Positions 24,604 to 36,346 of a DNA stretch of 64,000 nucleotides are shown here, one piece after another; within the stretch, counting starts at the first letter, position 1; each line of letters begins with the position of its first letter. The notes beneath the pieces are model-generated. The model saw only the letters and a list, made by a program, of their open reading frames with translations. It made no database searches and had not been told where the DNA came from. A program made the position numbers and the translations under genes. This DNA comes from Chinchilla lanigera (taxonomy: Eukaryota > Chordata > Mammalia > Rodentia > Chinchillidae), in NCBI RefSeq assembly GCF_000276665.1, contig NW_004955487.1:8482400-8546399 (forward strand), in the 5' to 3' direction.

Positions 24604-24726
24604 AAGGAGTAAGCAGGGGCTGGGGATTTAGCTCACTGGCAAAGCGCCTGCCTGGCAAGCGCAAGGTCGTGAGTTCGGTTCCTGGTACCGGAGGAAAAAA
24701 AAAAAAAAAAAAAAAAGGAGTAAGCA
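24604..24726 (+). mobile_element. Young ID SINE with pure A tail and 12-bp TSD
   Basis: The body is 24616-24694, starting 'ggggctggggatttagctca' and ending 'cctggtaccggagg'. It is followed by an uninterrupted A tail of about 20 bases. The TSD 'aaggagtaagca' is exact at 24604-24615 and 24715-24726. Both pol III internal promoter boxes are recognisable. The perfect TSD and homopolymeric tail mark this as one of the most recent insertions in the window. Confidence 0.97.
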
Positions 24727-26844
24727 AATAAATCTTTGGGATATGCAAGCAATAGTTCAGGTCTCTGGCAAAACTGTAGTAAGAGAAAAGAATTAAAAGA
24801 TGTGCTGGCCAAGTTCTAGTTTAATTTATAATACATTGAAGTATTTTCCTCCCAAGTAGAAGAACAAAATTAAAGACTGCTTCTAGTCCATCTCCCAAGT
24901 AAATATACCATCACTCAAGAATCTGAGTTTCACAAAGCCAACCACGGAGTTGAACACTAATCTGGAATTGAAGAAACCCACTAAAAGCAGATTGCAAGTT
25001 GGTATTTCCCTTGAGAAAGAGCAAGGACTTTGAAATGCAACCATCAAAGTATTTAGGAGATGTGGGCAGCAAATTTAAAAATGATCTGAGTGTGGAAGAA
25101 TATAGTTCTATTTAAAATTCAAAATCTAAGGCACACAAACTGCTTCACTGCTAAAACTCTTAAGAGTTCTCACCAAACTGGATCTCTAATCATTCTCCCA
25201 CTCCCCTACCCATCCATCTTCTGATCCCATATTCCTCCTCCCCCCCATGTCTCCTGTTTTTGCCCAGGGGCAGCATCCTCTCCTCCCAGTTGGATGTGAC
25301 ACCACATGGCCCGCCACAGAATGAAGACCTCAAAGCCCATGTGCAACATTCATGACAAACACAGAAACAGATTTCCAGAGCTTTCAGCTTGCAATAGAAA
25401 ATATTAAAATATGCCCTGTACATTTCAGTTCCTCACTTTTAAAAAAGCACATTTACATTTAAAAAGAAAAACAAACTTTCACTTCTGTTCACTCAGGGAT
25501 ATGACTCACTTCCCTAATCTCTACAGATTTTTTAAGAAGTTTTATTGAACCTCAATCATAACAAGAATGCTCTGCCCCAAGCTACCTCAAGCATCTAAGT
25601 TTTGACCAAAATATCCAAGGTCTTACAGCAATAAATAATATCTATCTATCTTTCTAAAATAATGAAAATAAAAATATTATTTCACCTTTTTGTAATTAAT
25701 AGGGTACATATGTAATTTTTGAAGCTAGACTCAATATCAGATCAAGATTGGAGATTTCAAAGTCATGATACAGGATCTAAGGTCAAATGTTGTTGAATGT
25801 TTTCTTTTTCCTCCCCTCCAAAAAGCATAACTTATTTACGTGGTGAAAAAATGACATGTTTTCTTGCTACAACTGAAAAAAATATTCTGGGAACTCAATA
25901 AAAGTAAAGAAAAATAAATGTGGAAGATAAAAGGAACTTATTGCTTATATAATCAATTTAGATCATTTCACAGTTATTTAAATTTTTACAATGGTAAACA
26001 ATAGTTTTATGAGATTTATGTTGTTTGGAAAACACCTAACAATAGCTAATTGATACTTCACTAATGTAAGAGAAACTAAAATAACTGAATAAACTTTGGC
26101 ATGGCACAGTTCCAGTTTATAAGACAAATGAGAATAGTCCATTCTTATGTTCAAATTTCATGTACGTATAAGTATGTTGAGGCATCATTTCTCTAAAAAA
26201 AAGCGGGGGTAAGATAACAAGAGAACAAGTTTTTACTTCCAATAAAGCATAATAAATGTTAATCAAAAGAGAAAAATTTTGGCAAGCAATGGCCAACTGA
26301 GGACATCTCCTTACGATGATTTCACACTCAAGGAGACTATCCTTTAAAAAACTTCTTTTTTAAAAATTGACTCCCCACTCTCAGTAACCCCCTGTGTTAA
26401 TAAGAGTTTGTATGAAGATCCCATATTTCCTGTTAATAATATCCAGATACAACAATCTCAACTACCAAGGTTAAAACTGTTTTCAAAGAAAATAAAAAAG
26501 CGTTTTCTTTTAATCTGAAAAACGCTCAAATAAATTTTACTATAAAACAAGAAGTATTTTTGATGAAAATACCTTGTCTTGGATCTTATCTTTAGCATCA
26601 GATTGTCATTATTACCCATGCTAATGATCCGCTTTCTGTTTACTGTCAGCTTAATGAGAGACTAGAAACTTAATGAGATGATGTATAAGTTTAAATAGTT
26701 CTGGAAGACTTTTGGAGATGTAAAGGAATCCCATAATGAACAGCAATCAGTAAATGGAGTAAAAACTAAATTCATTGGTAAATGAACACATTAGAACTTT
26801 TGAAGAAAATGAAAGATTAAGGGATTTGCGTTATCCATATTTCA
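24727..26844. other. Unassigned AT-rich sequence
   Basis: About 2.1 kb of AT-rich DNA without a recognisable gene. Some of it may be decayed LINE sequence, but I could not align any stretch. Confidence 0.35.
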
Positions 26845-27145
26845 CTTTTTAAAAATTTCTAATTACATTGATATGGGTCTTTTTTTTTCTTCTTTTGACT
26901 GTGTCAATTTTTTTACTTTTTCAAAGAAACAGCCCTTCAATTCATTGATTCTTGTATTTTTTTAGTGTCAATGTTACTAATTTCCACTCTGATCTTTATA
27001 ATTTCCTTTCTTCTTCAAAATTTGTTGTTTTTCTAAGACCTTGACAGGCATCATTGGGTTATTTATTTGGGCTTGTTTTGTTTTTCTAAAATGAGCATTC
27101 ACAGCTATAAACTTTCCTTTTGGGACTGCTTTCATTGTGTCTGAG
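26845..27145 (-). mobile_element. Inverted 5' segment of a twin-primed LINE-1
   Basis: In reverse this carries the L1 ORF2 stretch between the endonuclease and reverse-transcriptase domains. Plus-strand markers are 'ctttttcaaagaaacagccc' at 26918, 'tctgatctttataatttcct' at 26989 and 'cagctataaactttcctttt' at 27101. Immediately downstream, on the opposite strand, ORF2 continues with only a small stretch missing. The two together form one inverted insertion. Confidence 0.78.
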
Positions 27146-27159
27146 GAAAGCACCAAAAT

Positions 27160-29480
27160 CTAGGAGATTATTAGGAACCACTTCAAAGACCTCTATGCCA
27201 ATAAATTGGAGAACCTAGAACTGGACAGATTCCTATATTCATATGAATTACCCAGACTGAACTAAGAAGATATAAAAACCTTGACCAGTCCAAGAAAAAG
27301 AGATGAACTTAGACAGTAATAAAACATAACAACTAAGAAAAGCCCAGAACCCAATAGTCACACTGCTAAATTTTATAAGAACTTGAAGAAAGGTCTAATG
27401 CGGATTGACTCTTCAAATCCTTTAATGAAATTAAAAGGGAAATAGTACTGTCAAACACACCCCTGGAAGCTATCACTACCTGGATTCCAAAACCAGACAA
27501 GTACCCAATTTAAAAAGAAAACTACAGGTCAATCTCATTAATGAACACAGAAGCAAAAATATTCAATAAGATAAAATCGCGTATCATGAGCAAGTAGACT
27601 TTCTCCCAGGGATTCAAGGATGGTTCAAAATACACAAAATCAAAACTGTAATACATTACATAAACAGAAGCAAGGACAAAACCCCATGATCATCTCAATA
27701 GACACAAAGAAAAAGCCTTTGGCAAAATCCAACATCCAGTTATTTTAAAAATCCTAAAGAAAATAATTACAGAAAGAAGATATGTCAAGTGGATAAAAGT
27801 CATTTATGCCAAATGTAATGTTAACATCATATTAAAAGGTGAAAATCTGAAAGCTTTCCCTCTAAAATAAGGGAAAAGATAAGGATGCCCACTCTCGCTT
27901 TTGTCCACTGGAGAACTTGAAATTTGAGTCAAATCAGCCAGGTGAGAAAAATAAGTAAAGAAGATACATACAGAAAAAGAGTCAAGTGAATTGTACTCAC
28001 AGAAGACATGATCATTTACATAGAGACCCAAAACATCCTATCATAAGACTCCTAGAACTAGTAATCAAATTCAGCAATGTAGCAATATATAAAATCAACA
28101 TACAAATATCAAGAACATTCCTTTACATCAGTAATAAAATACCAAGAAAGAAATTATGAAAACAACACTATTCACAATAGTTCAAGGAAAATTAAATACT
28201 TAGGAATTAACCTAACCAAGGAAGTGAAAGTATTCTATAATGAAAACTACTGTACTTGGAAAAGGATATTAAAGAGCACATCAGAAAATGGAAAGATATT
28301 GCCTGTTCCTACATAGACCAATGTTCTCAAACTGTTCATACTATTAAAACTGATTTACAGACATAATGCAATCTAAAACAAAATGCTAACAGTATTTTTC
28401 ACAGTACTAGAAAAAGAACCCCTAAGATTTATATGGAACCAGAGCAGACCCAGAGGGCCAGGGATATAGCTCAGCAGCATAACACCTGCCTGGCAAGCAT
28501 GATATCATGAGTTCAATTCCTAGTACCACCAAAAAAAAAATTGCACAACAGACACAGAATAGCAAAAGTGATCCTGGACAACAAGAGCAAATCAGAGATT
28601 ATCACAATCCAAGGATTAAAATTATATTACAAAGCTACAGTGATAAAACAGTATGGTTCTGGCACAAAAGCAGACATAAAGATCAATGGAACAGAACAGA
28701 CGATACAGAAACAACCCCGGGTACATTTAGCCATCTAATCCTTGACAAAGAGGCAAAAAAAACCTATGCTGGAAGAACTACAGCAACTTTAATAACTGGT
28801 GTTGGGAAAACTGGTAACATACATATGAAAGATTGGATCTAGACCTAGTGCTCCATGTATTAAAATAAAACAAGAATGGGAGAGGAACCTGTATATTAAA
28901 ATAGAAACAACCTACTGGGAGATAAAATAGGTAAAACTCTTGAAAACCTACACATAGGTAAAGACTTTGTAAATATAACCCCAACTGCACAAGAAATAAC
29001 ACTGAAAATCAACAAATGAGATATCAAATTTAAAATCTACAATCAAAGGAAACAACAAACAGACTAAAGACACAAACTATAGAATCAGAAAAAAAATTTG
29101 GTAACTATGCCTCGGACAGATGACTAATATTTAAAACACATGAAGAATTCAAAACTTAGACCTCCCAATCATAGGCCCAATCAAAAATGGCAACTGAAAT
29201 GAACAGACACTTCTCAGAAGTAGTACTTATGTCCAAAAATGTTCAACATCATTTGACAGGAGGTAAATTCAAATTAAAAAGAATGGCTATTATCAGTAAA
29301 TAAAAAATAACAAAGACTGTGAAACATTGGGAGAAAAGGAACACTTCTATGTTTTGTTGAAAGTAAACTAAGGCAGTCACTATGGAAATCAGTATGAAGA
29401 TTCTTCAAAAAACTTAAAAATAGCAATTTCATTCAGCTCAGCTATTCCTCTTCTAGATAGCTTTGATAAAGAGCTAAAGA
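27160..29480 (+). pseudogene. LINE-1 ORF2 (reverse transcriptase) pseudogene
   Basis: Discontinuous reading frames retain ORF2p hallmarks. The clearest is the stretch in the open frame at 28507-28842 that includes FWHKSRHKDQWNRTDD, corresponding to the conserved DIDQWNRTE region, then SHLILDKEAKK. Frames shift repeatedly, an ID SINE splits the sequence, and the catalytic FADD site is degenerate. No functional product is possible. Confidence 0.8.
28455..28540 (+). mobile_element. ID SINE inserted in LINE-1 ORF2
   Basis: Body 'gggccagggatatagctcag' to 'cctagtaccacc' (28455-28530), then ten As. It splits the L1 text, which resumes with 'agaatagcaaaagtgatcct' downstream. The flanks 'cagacccaga' and 'cagacacaga' look like a decayed TSD. 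It is more diverged than the copies at 9857 and 24616, so it is older but still younger than the host L1. Confidence 0.88.
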
Positions 29481-29593
29481 CAGTTCCAAAACACTGTGGC
29501 ATCTTGTTACCTGCCTTTGACCAAGGTATGCAGGTGGTCTGTCCTAAGGAATATTCCCCTTCTAGATATCTTTGAGAAAATGTTAAAGACATC
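29438..29593. repeat. Internal duplication in LINE-1 ORF2 region
   Basis: About 42 bases at 29438-29480 ('gctattcctcttctagatag' and on) recur in diverged form at 29549-29593 ('gaatattccccttctagata' and on), separated by about 68 bases including 'ggcatcttgttacctgcctt'. The L1 copy at 42355 contains the same spacer and second unit, so the duplication was in the source element. Confidence 0.7.
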
Positions 29594-30194
29594 ATCTTAC
29601 AGTGATACATGCATACTATGTTTCTATCAGTATAGTTCACAATAACTGAATCATGGAGGTGGCCTACATATTCATCAACAGATTAATGAATAAAGACACT
29701 ATGGTACATATCCATTAGGGAGTGCTACTTAGAGCCATGAATAAGGAGAAATTTGAGCTATTTTTAGGAAAATGGATGCACCTTGAGAGCATAATGTCAA
29801 ATGAAATAATTCAGACACATACAATTACACACAAATATCACATGCTTTTTTATGTGAGAAACCCAAAGTATAAATAATTTAGAGCAAAATAAAAGATGGA
29901 TAATAGGAAATAGGGAGATAATTCCTCTAAAACCAGAAAGATGAACTAGAAATGAAGGGAAAGAAGAGAAAAGGGAGGACAAGTGATGGTAAAAAAAATT
30001 ATGTTCTATAAACATGCACCAATCTCCCCAACTAGTATAATAATCATGTGCAGTGAATGTGTCCTAATAAATACAAATAAACACACACAAATGCACATAT
30101 ATACAAACAAACACACACTACACACAGATTTGAGGTTTTATGATCCCACTGATAAAGCATGCATAAGTTTGTGTGGCCATAGGAAAAGTCCATT

Positions 30195-30700
30195 TGTAAG
30201 CATTTGAGATTATTAATTGTGACATGCTAACTTGACTGAATAAAATTATTTGCCAGATAAGAAAAGTTTTCAGTGTTTCTCTGGATGATTGACATGTAAG
30301 CTAGCAAACAAAAAGGGAAGACCCACCCTGGATGTGCATAGCTTGTAGCCTGAAAGGAATAAAAAGGAAAGAAGAAGGAAGTATCCCCCTTTGGGGGAAG
30401 AGCTGTGGTCTTCATGATTGCCTTTGACTGTTGGTCCACAGTTTCTTCAGCCTTCCTGTGTAGACTCACCACGGCAACTATACAGGGAGCTTCTGGGCCT
30501 TTGACCTTCCATTGCTACTGGATTCTTCGTCTCTCCAGCACACAGGCAGCCACTTCAGATTCTTGCATCTTTTATCCCACAAAGCACCATTTTGACTCTT
30601 CTACTTCTAGTCCTGTAAGCCTGCCTAGGTGGTCCTTTTGTATAAACATACATATATTTTATACTGATTTTGTCCTCTAGAGAATGCTTACTGACACACC
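30195..30700 (+). mobile_element. LTR-like dispersed repeat, third type
   Basis: 'ttgacatgtaagctagcaaa', 'gggaagacccaccctggatg' and 'aataaaaaggaaagaagaag' followed by a C/T-rich body with repeated 'ggcctttgac' type phrases and a 'cctctagagaatgcttactg' end follow the layout of a common mammalian LTR-derived repeat. I recognise the pattern, not the exact family. Confidence 0.4.
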
Positions 30701-31019
30701 GTTTTAGTTACACAAACAAAGGTAAAGTAGCTCCATCGAGGATTGTCTGAAGATAGAGCATTCTGAGGAATGGTAGTAGGACTAAGTTAGTTCAAGGCTT
30801 CTGAAGTCCAAGATTTTCTATACTCTGTCTCACCTTTTCCGCCTCCCCTCAGTTTAAAGTGTAACTCAGGAGTGACCTTCCTTGAAGTCTTCTCTGCTGT
30901 CCTTCTCCACTTCCCTAGCCCCAACTCTATCACTGTCTTTTGTGTTATATTTGTACCCTATGCATCCTGCAGTCAATGGTCTCATCAAATAGCATTTTAG
31001 CTCTTTTTATAGGTCTTGC
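30701..31019. other. Unassigned non-coding sequence
   Basis: No gene or repeat recognised. Confidence 0.4.
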
Positions 31020-31200
31020 TCCTCAATTAAATCTCTTTCATTCATTTTATACACATTTATTAAACACCTGCCGCTCTAGGCTTGTCCTGTGGATTCTGTG
31101 AGAGCAGACACAATATTTTATTCATTGCAGTTGCTACAGCACTTGCCACACACCTGGTTCCTGCTAGGTATTTAGTAAATATTTGCTGAGTTGAATTCCT
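31020..31200 (+). mobile_element. L2 LINE 3' end
   Basis: The end 'gcacttgccacacacctggt' ... 'gctaggtatttagtaaatat' ... 'ttgctgagttgaa' is the familiar L2 3'-terminal sequence, preceded by a 'gagagcagacacaatatttt' type block. Diverged. Confidence 0.6.
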
Positions 31201-31327
31201 ATGCCATCTCTGTTTGCCCTTAAGTAAAAGGGCTTCAACTGGATCTGTAGTCAGGTAATTGAGGTGCAGAAACCCGTTTAGGGGCTAAATCTTCTCAAAT
31301 ATGTCTCTAACTAAAGAAAGGGGATTC

Positions 31328-31359
31328 TGTTTTGTGAATATAGTGTTTTGTGAATATAG
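31328..31359. repeat. 16-bp perfect tandem duplication, two copies
   Basis: Unit 'tgttttgtgaatatag' at 31328-31343 and 31344-31359. Confidence 0.92.
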
Positions 31360-34300
31360 CATTTTTCTTCTATAAGCATAAATTCAGCACTTCTCTGATA
31401 TTTTACTAGGAAATTCAGGGTGGTATTAGTCGGTAGATTATCATCTTCAACTTTTCACTCATATTTGTGAAGAAAAAAGCTTATAATCTTGAGTTAACTT
31501 CTCTTTGTGCAATCCATTTGTGTCTCAAGGAAGAAAAGGTGGACCCTGAAAAATAAGATGAAGATTATGACTCTTCCTTGACACTGGGCCCCAACAGGCT
31601 CAGCCAACTCTAGAAAGCCCCCAACAGGTAATTTTCCTCTCCAAGTACCTTCCTGTGCTTCAGGTTACACAAATAGTGGTCACTTCTGTAGAGGGAATAG
31701 TTTTATTGCTCTCTGCCTTAATCCCAACATGCGTGTTGGTATGTAGATTGTGTATTTGCACTTACTTTGTACACACACAAGTACTTATTTTGAGTACATG
31801 TGGATAAAATGCACATCTTATTTTTCTACCTCCTTAAACAAACACAACACATATCTGATTATGATATGTGTGATAGTAACATGAGAGCATTTTTTATATA
31901 ATTTATAAATGTCTTTTCAAATTAGCAGGTTTATAATTTTGGATATAAATATGATTCTATTCAAAATATAGATCTTCTTTACCCCTTCCAAGTTCAAGAC
32001 ATAGAATTTGAAGTCCCATGTTACTACACATTTCCTTTCCACACTGAAAAAAAAATTAGTAGAGTCAGACAGAAGCACAGAAAAGAAGACTTCATCATTA
32101 CGTGCTCCAGAAAATAGGTGCAGTCAAAGGGCCAGCCCAGGAAAACAGCCAGTTATTTGTTGTGTGATGTGGATAAATTTTTTCACCTTTCTTCAGTTTC
32201 TTCACTTTTGCTGCCTAAGCTGAACTATTTTGATCCTGCATTCCCACCAAAACTTACATCACAGCTTGACTCAGCTTTGAGAATCACAAGGTTTTGCCTA
32301 GCCTGGCTTTATTCCTTGCCAAAAAAAAAAAAGCCTCAGGGTTAATCTCAAATTAATCAAATTATTTTCCTAGGGTTATCACTTCCTCTATCAACACAAC
32401 GTGGTGATTTTCATGTGGACGTAAATGGATGCAAGTGCTCCCAGAGTCCTAGGCATCCAGGTATACGAAAAGACAAAAGAGCTGAGAAGGAGACAGGGGT
32501 GAGATCACAGTGAGAACCCACTTACAGTGAGCCAGTCTGATTCCCAGTACTTGGGGCTTTTCAGATGGAGGAGGCTGGGTGTGGAGAAGGAGAACATAAG
32601 CAGCCTGAAAGCCACTTGCTTGAGATCTCAAGCTCCATCCCTGGAGCCCGCAAAGGAGAGAAAGAATGTCCCAGGGCCTGGAGGTCACGAGTGGGCTTCT
32701 GGGCATGCAGCAGGCTGGCACTGCCAGGTGGAAGATGCTGATACCCATGACCTTGGCATATGCATGTTTTCTGCTGTACAAGTTCACTCGCTTTGCATGT
32801 TCCTAGGTTTTTCAGCATAGGTCCCTGACCCAGAATGAAGGACCAGTGAGTACAACAAAGGCTGTGCAGGCCATTGAGCATGGTCCTTAAAGGATGGAAA
32901 TAATTTGCGTATAGGGAGAGGAGAAAGGGCCTTGCCAGACATCATCAAAATATATATGTAGTTACCAAGAGATGATAGAGAAGGAGGCACATTGGAAACA
33001 GGAAATCAGTCTATCTACTGTAGAAAAGAGCTCATCTATCTGGCAACAAAGAAGCAATCCAAAGGTCCCATCGGGAGGGAATGAACTCTAGCTACATAGC
33101 CTGTGTTTCAGTTGGATGAAATAATGAACAATCCAGTGCTTAAAAGTAGTCCAAAGTGGTAGTTTCCACAGCTCTGTAACAATTTACCAATTCACAGAGC
33201 CAGAGCTGTATCCACCCCATAGTGTCACTTCCAAAGTAAGGCAGAAGTTCTATGGAGAATTGTTTGAGAGACAATCTCCTCTGCTGTCTTATTGTTTTTC
33301 CTGTTATACGTTTAAGCTTTCGTCTTTGTTGGTATTGGGAAATTATTCCAACAGAACAAAGCGTTTGCTTACCCGAGTGTCCTCACAAACCATAATGCTA
33401 TTTTAGAACAATAAGATAACACCTGCCTCACAACCCATCGGGATCCGAAGGTCTGGTCTGATAGTTGTTTAAATACTCGGGTTGCAATGCAGCCTACTGT
33501 ATCTACTTGAAAGAGAAATGATCTTTAATTTCATTCTATTTTGCTTCCCCTGAATTGAAGAATTAGATGAAGGGTCTTAATGATTTCCTTTGAAAACCCA
33601 GTTTCCTTAAATTTAGAAATAGTTTTGATATAAAATGACCTCCTACAGTGGCTAATGTTTGTTAGATACAGTGAATTCTAGAAGAAAATGAAAAGGCAGA
33701 GAAAGTAGTGCAGAATAAAAATCCACAATAGGTTGCTGATAAGACACACAGGATATTTCTGAGAGAATCTTTAGAGTTGGTGGAATTAAATTACTGCTCT
33801 GGGTATCTATTTTTTAACGAAAATATGTATTTGCCTAATCCAATTTCAACATAATTCATATCCCTGTAACACTCTGAGAACACTGGCATATGGTTACATG
33901 AGATATAAATTGGCAGTATGATTAAAAATCACTGGTGTTTCGATTTCAATTATATTTCACAAAATAGACTCCAGGGAAATGTTGCACAAGCAAGACCAGA
34001 GCCCACTGCAGGAGAAGCATGGGGAAAAGGCTTCCACATATACAAGTGCATACACATCCACACACGAGTGTGCAGACACACCCCCACGTCCTTGGCAACT
34101 CTGACCAAGCCCCTTCTTCCCAGCTGAGCCACTGGCACTGGTTTCCTCTTGGTATCCGCCAGGGTACTCCATTTGGTATGAAACCTGAGACCGCAGAAGC
34201 CATCTGTGAATACATGTGCAGGACAAAGGAACAATCAAGTTTCCTAAAATTTGGCTCAAGTTCAGAGAGACTGAATCCCAAATATTCCCATTTGACAACT

Positions 34301-34419
34301 TAATCTTTTTTACAATGACCTTGATGAATAATTCTGCATACCATGTGAGAAAATGTGAATTTCTTGACACACAGGAGGTATGAATAATGATTTAAGTCTG
34401 CAGAACTTTGCTTAGAACC
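31360..34419. other. Unassigned, mostly unique non-coding sequence
   Basis: About 3 kb without a recognisable gene. A weak MIR-like block may exist at 32090-32225 (plus strand, around 'ttgtgtgatgtggataaatt'). Overlapping frames on both strands at 32449-32990 (up to 112 codons) and 33946-34370 (up to 137 codons) lack domains. Confidence 0.4.
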
Positions 34420-34520
34420 TAAGTCCAGCATCTTGTTTCACTCATCTTTGTGTTTCTAGCGCCTGGCTATATTTCTGAAACATACTACACACTCAACGTG
34501 TTTGCAGAATTGAAAATAAA
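34420..34520 (+). mobile_element. L2 LINE 3' end fragment
   Basis: 'tcatctttgtgtttctagcg', 'cctggctatatttctgaaac' and 'acactcaacgtgtttgcaga' echo the L2 3' end. Short and diverged. Confidence 0.45.
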
Positions 34521-35091
34521 AATTCAAGCTGTCCATTTTTTTCTACTCCTAACACATCTTTAACTCTTCATGAAGATAGTGCTCCCAAGTGATATAAAAG
34601 GGGAGAGGTGAAAAGGAATCATTACAGATTTTAAGAGCAAAAATAAATTCTTCCCTTCTTAATCTTGAAAGATGGGAATTTCAGGTTCCTCATCTTGTGT
34701 TAAGGAGCTAATAAGGAGTTCATAAATCTCAATTACTTCTGTGGAGTAAGGAGCAGCCTCAGGTCTGGTAAGCATGATTCCAATCTCTGAAGAGCCTCAG
34801 TCTTTTTATTAAAACACTGGAGGAGGAGAAGGCAGAGTCATCTTTCAACCTTGAGCTGACATTACAGCGGTAAAACTCCCTTCTCATTCTAGTCAGAGCG
34901 AAGGAGGGGCACGCCAGATGGGGTCAGCTGGGGGAGGCTGTTCTGCACACCCAACTGTGCATCTCCAGCAGCTGAAGAATTGGCCTCTGTGAGTCCCTAG
35001 TCTGGGCGATCTCCATGCATAATCAATGAAGAAATCAATTCATCAGTATCCATGCCCTGGCAAAACTCATTGCCTTTTCTTTCCCAGACAC

Positions 35092-35092
<1 letters not shown>
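34521..35092. other. Unassigned non-coding sequence
   Basis: No gene or repeat recognised. Confidence 0.4.

Positions 35093-35139
<47 letters not shown>
35093..35139. repeat. (TG)n microsatellite
   Basis: An uninterrupted TG run of about 47 bases, followed by a degenerate TG/CG stretch to about 35180. Such tracts are usually length-polymorphic. The long open frames across it encode only Cys-Val repeats. Confidence 0.98.
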
Positions 35140-35142
<3 letters not shown>

Positions 35143-35534
35143 CGTTTGCGTGCGTGTGTGTATGTGTATGCATCTGTGTCTTTCTTTGCATCACTCCCTA
35201 CATCTCCAACAGTCCCTGCTTCTGGATTCTCCTTCTCCAGTGGCGCTCATGTCTGTTCATTCTCGGATGGATCTGCTTTCCTCTCACCTTTGCAGACCCA
35301 TCTGCATTTCCTTCCTTGTCCTTCATGCACCCAGGCTCAGCTCAGCCTGTTCCCTTTTCCTGAGTGCTCTCCTTCCCAGTGCCTTCCCAGCCTCAGTATC
35401 TATGCATCAAGCTCCCGTGTAAAAATCAAACTCCACCCTACCCCAAACAGAATTAAACTCTCTATGATTTGCTGCCCTTCATCACATGGTTCACAGCACA
35501 CACCAGCTATCTGCACCCAAGATGCAGGGTGGCA

Positions 35535-35755
35535 CGGTGGAAGGAGCAGCCGCTGGGACAGCAAATCATGGCTCAGTCCACCATGCACTGGCTGAAAGCT
35601 TGAGTGAGTCACCAAGCTTCTCTAAAACTCAGTCTCCTTCACACGAACGTAGTGCAGCAATGCCTGCCTAGGGATATCGTGAGCCTTGCAAGTACGTAAA
35701 TGTACTATGTATACTAAAGCCATGGCACATCGCAGTACTCAAAAACCATTTGCTA
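35535..35755 (+). mobile_element. MIR SINE
   Basis: Shows 'gacagcaaatcatggctcag', 'gcttgagtgagtcaccaagc', 'ttctctaaaactcagtctcc', then 'atatcgtgagccttgcaagt' in MIR order, near full length. It is followed directly by a (TTA)n tract. Confidence 0.6.
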
Positions 35756-35758
35756 TTG

Positions 35759-35759
<1 letters not shown>

Positions 35760-35792
<33 letters not shown>
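35760..35792. repeat. (TTA)n microsatellite
   Basis: Eleven or so TTA units in a row, then degenerate 'ctaccactattactatcact'. Confidence 0.97.
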
Positions 35793-35793
<1 letters not shown>

Positions 35794-36304
35794 TACCACT
35801 ATTACTATCACTACAGTGTTTCCATCACCTCCCACTATAATACTAGCTCTCCGAGCACAGTGGCCATAGCTTGATCATCTTTCTATGCTCTGTTGACCAG
35901 GCTCAGGGATTTTCATATTTGAATATGCAACAAACATTCTTTAAATTCATTTCCAGCTCCTCTTCTAAGACTTCTGCTGTCCATGGTGTATTATTTGGCA
36001 CTGTGAGGAAGGTATCCATCTCCATAATCAGGACACTAATCATGATCATTCATAAGATTGCTTTGGGATTAGACAGAACCATCCTTATAAATTGCAAAGT
36101 GCTGTGCAAATGTTAACCATTCTTTAGAAAAAAAAGCTGCAGTGCAAGAAAACTTGACAGGTGGATGTGTGAGAAGGTAAGATGGGGGGTATTTGAGGGA
36201 GAGGTGAGCTGCATACCTGTGTGGAGGTCCCACATGTCACTAGGTATAAAGCTGGGGAAGGGACCTGTGTAACTGACACAAAGGGGGGGAGGTGTGGTGT
36301 TGTG
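35793..36304. other. Unassigned non-coding sequence
   Basis: No gene recognised. 36030-36118 has a weak resemblance to a MIR 3' region ('aaagtgctgtgcaaatgtta'). Confidence 0.35.
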
Positions 36305-36333
36305 CTGAGTGGAAAGCAGAGCTTTCCACTCAG
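36305..36333. repeat. Perfect 13-bp inverted repeat with 3-base loop
   Basis: 'ctgagtggaaagc' (36305-36317), loop 'aga', 'gctttccactcag' (36321-36333). It can form a stable hairpin in single-stranded DNA or RNA. It lies 14 bases upstream of the duplicated gap flank. No U tract follows, and function is unknown. Confidence 0.9.
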
Positions 36334-36346
36334 AGGGGTGTTGAGG

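Larger units (their letters stand above)
27146..30080 (+). mobile_element. LINE-1, 3' segment of the twin-primed insertion (ORF2 RT to 3' UTR)
   Basis: Sense-strand ORF2 sequence starts near 27150 ('acctctatgccaataaattg' at about 27190). It proceeds through the reverse-transcriptase region, the C-terminal segment (28650-29300) and a purine-rich 3' UTR with 'aatgtgtcctaataaata' near 30055. It is interrupted by an ID element at 28455-28540. The position of the conserved FADD motif, near 27995-28005, is mutated, and stops and frameshifts are frequent. A short internal duplication lies at 29438-29593. Confidence 0.88.

Noticed and set aside
35026..35595. 189-codon open frame, the longest without Ns that is not L1
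   Set aside because: It runs through a (TG)n microsatellite, which keeps two frames open as Cys-Val repeats, and then through a MIR. No domain, and the other plus-strand frames are just as open.
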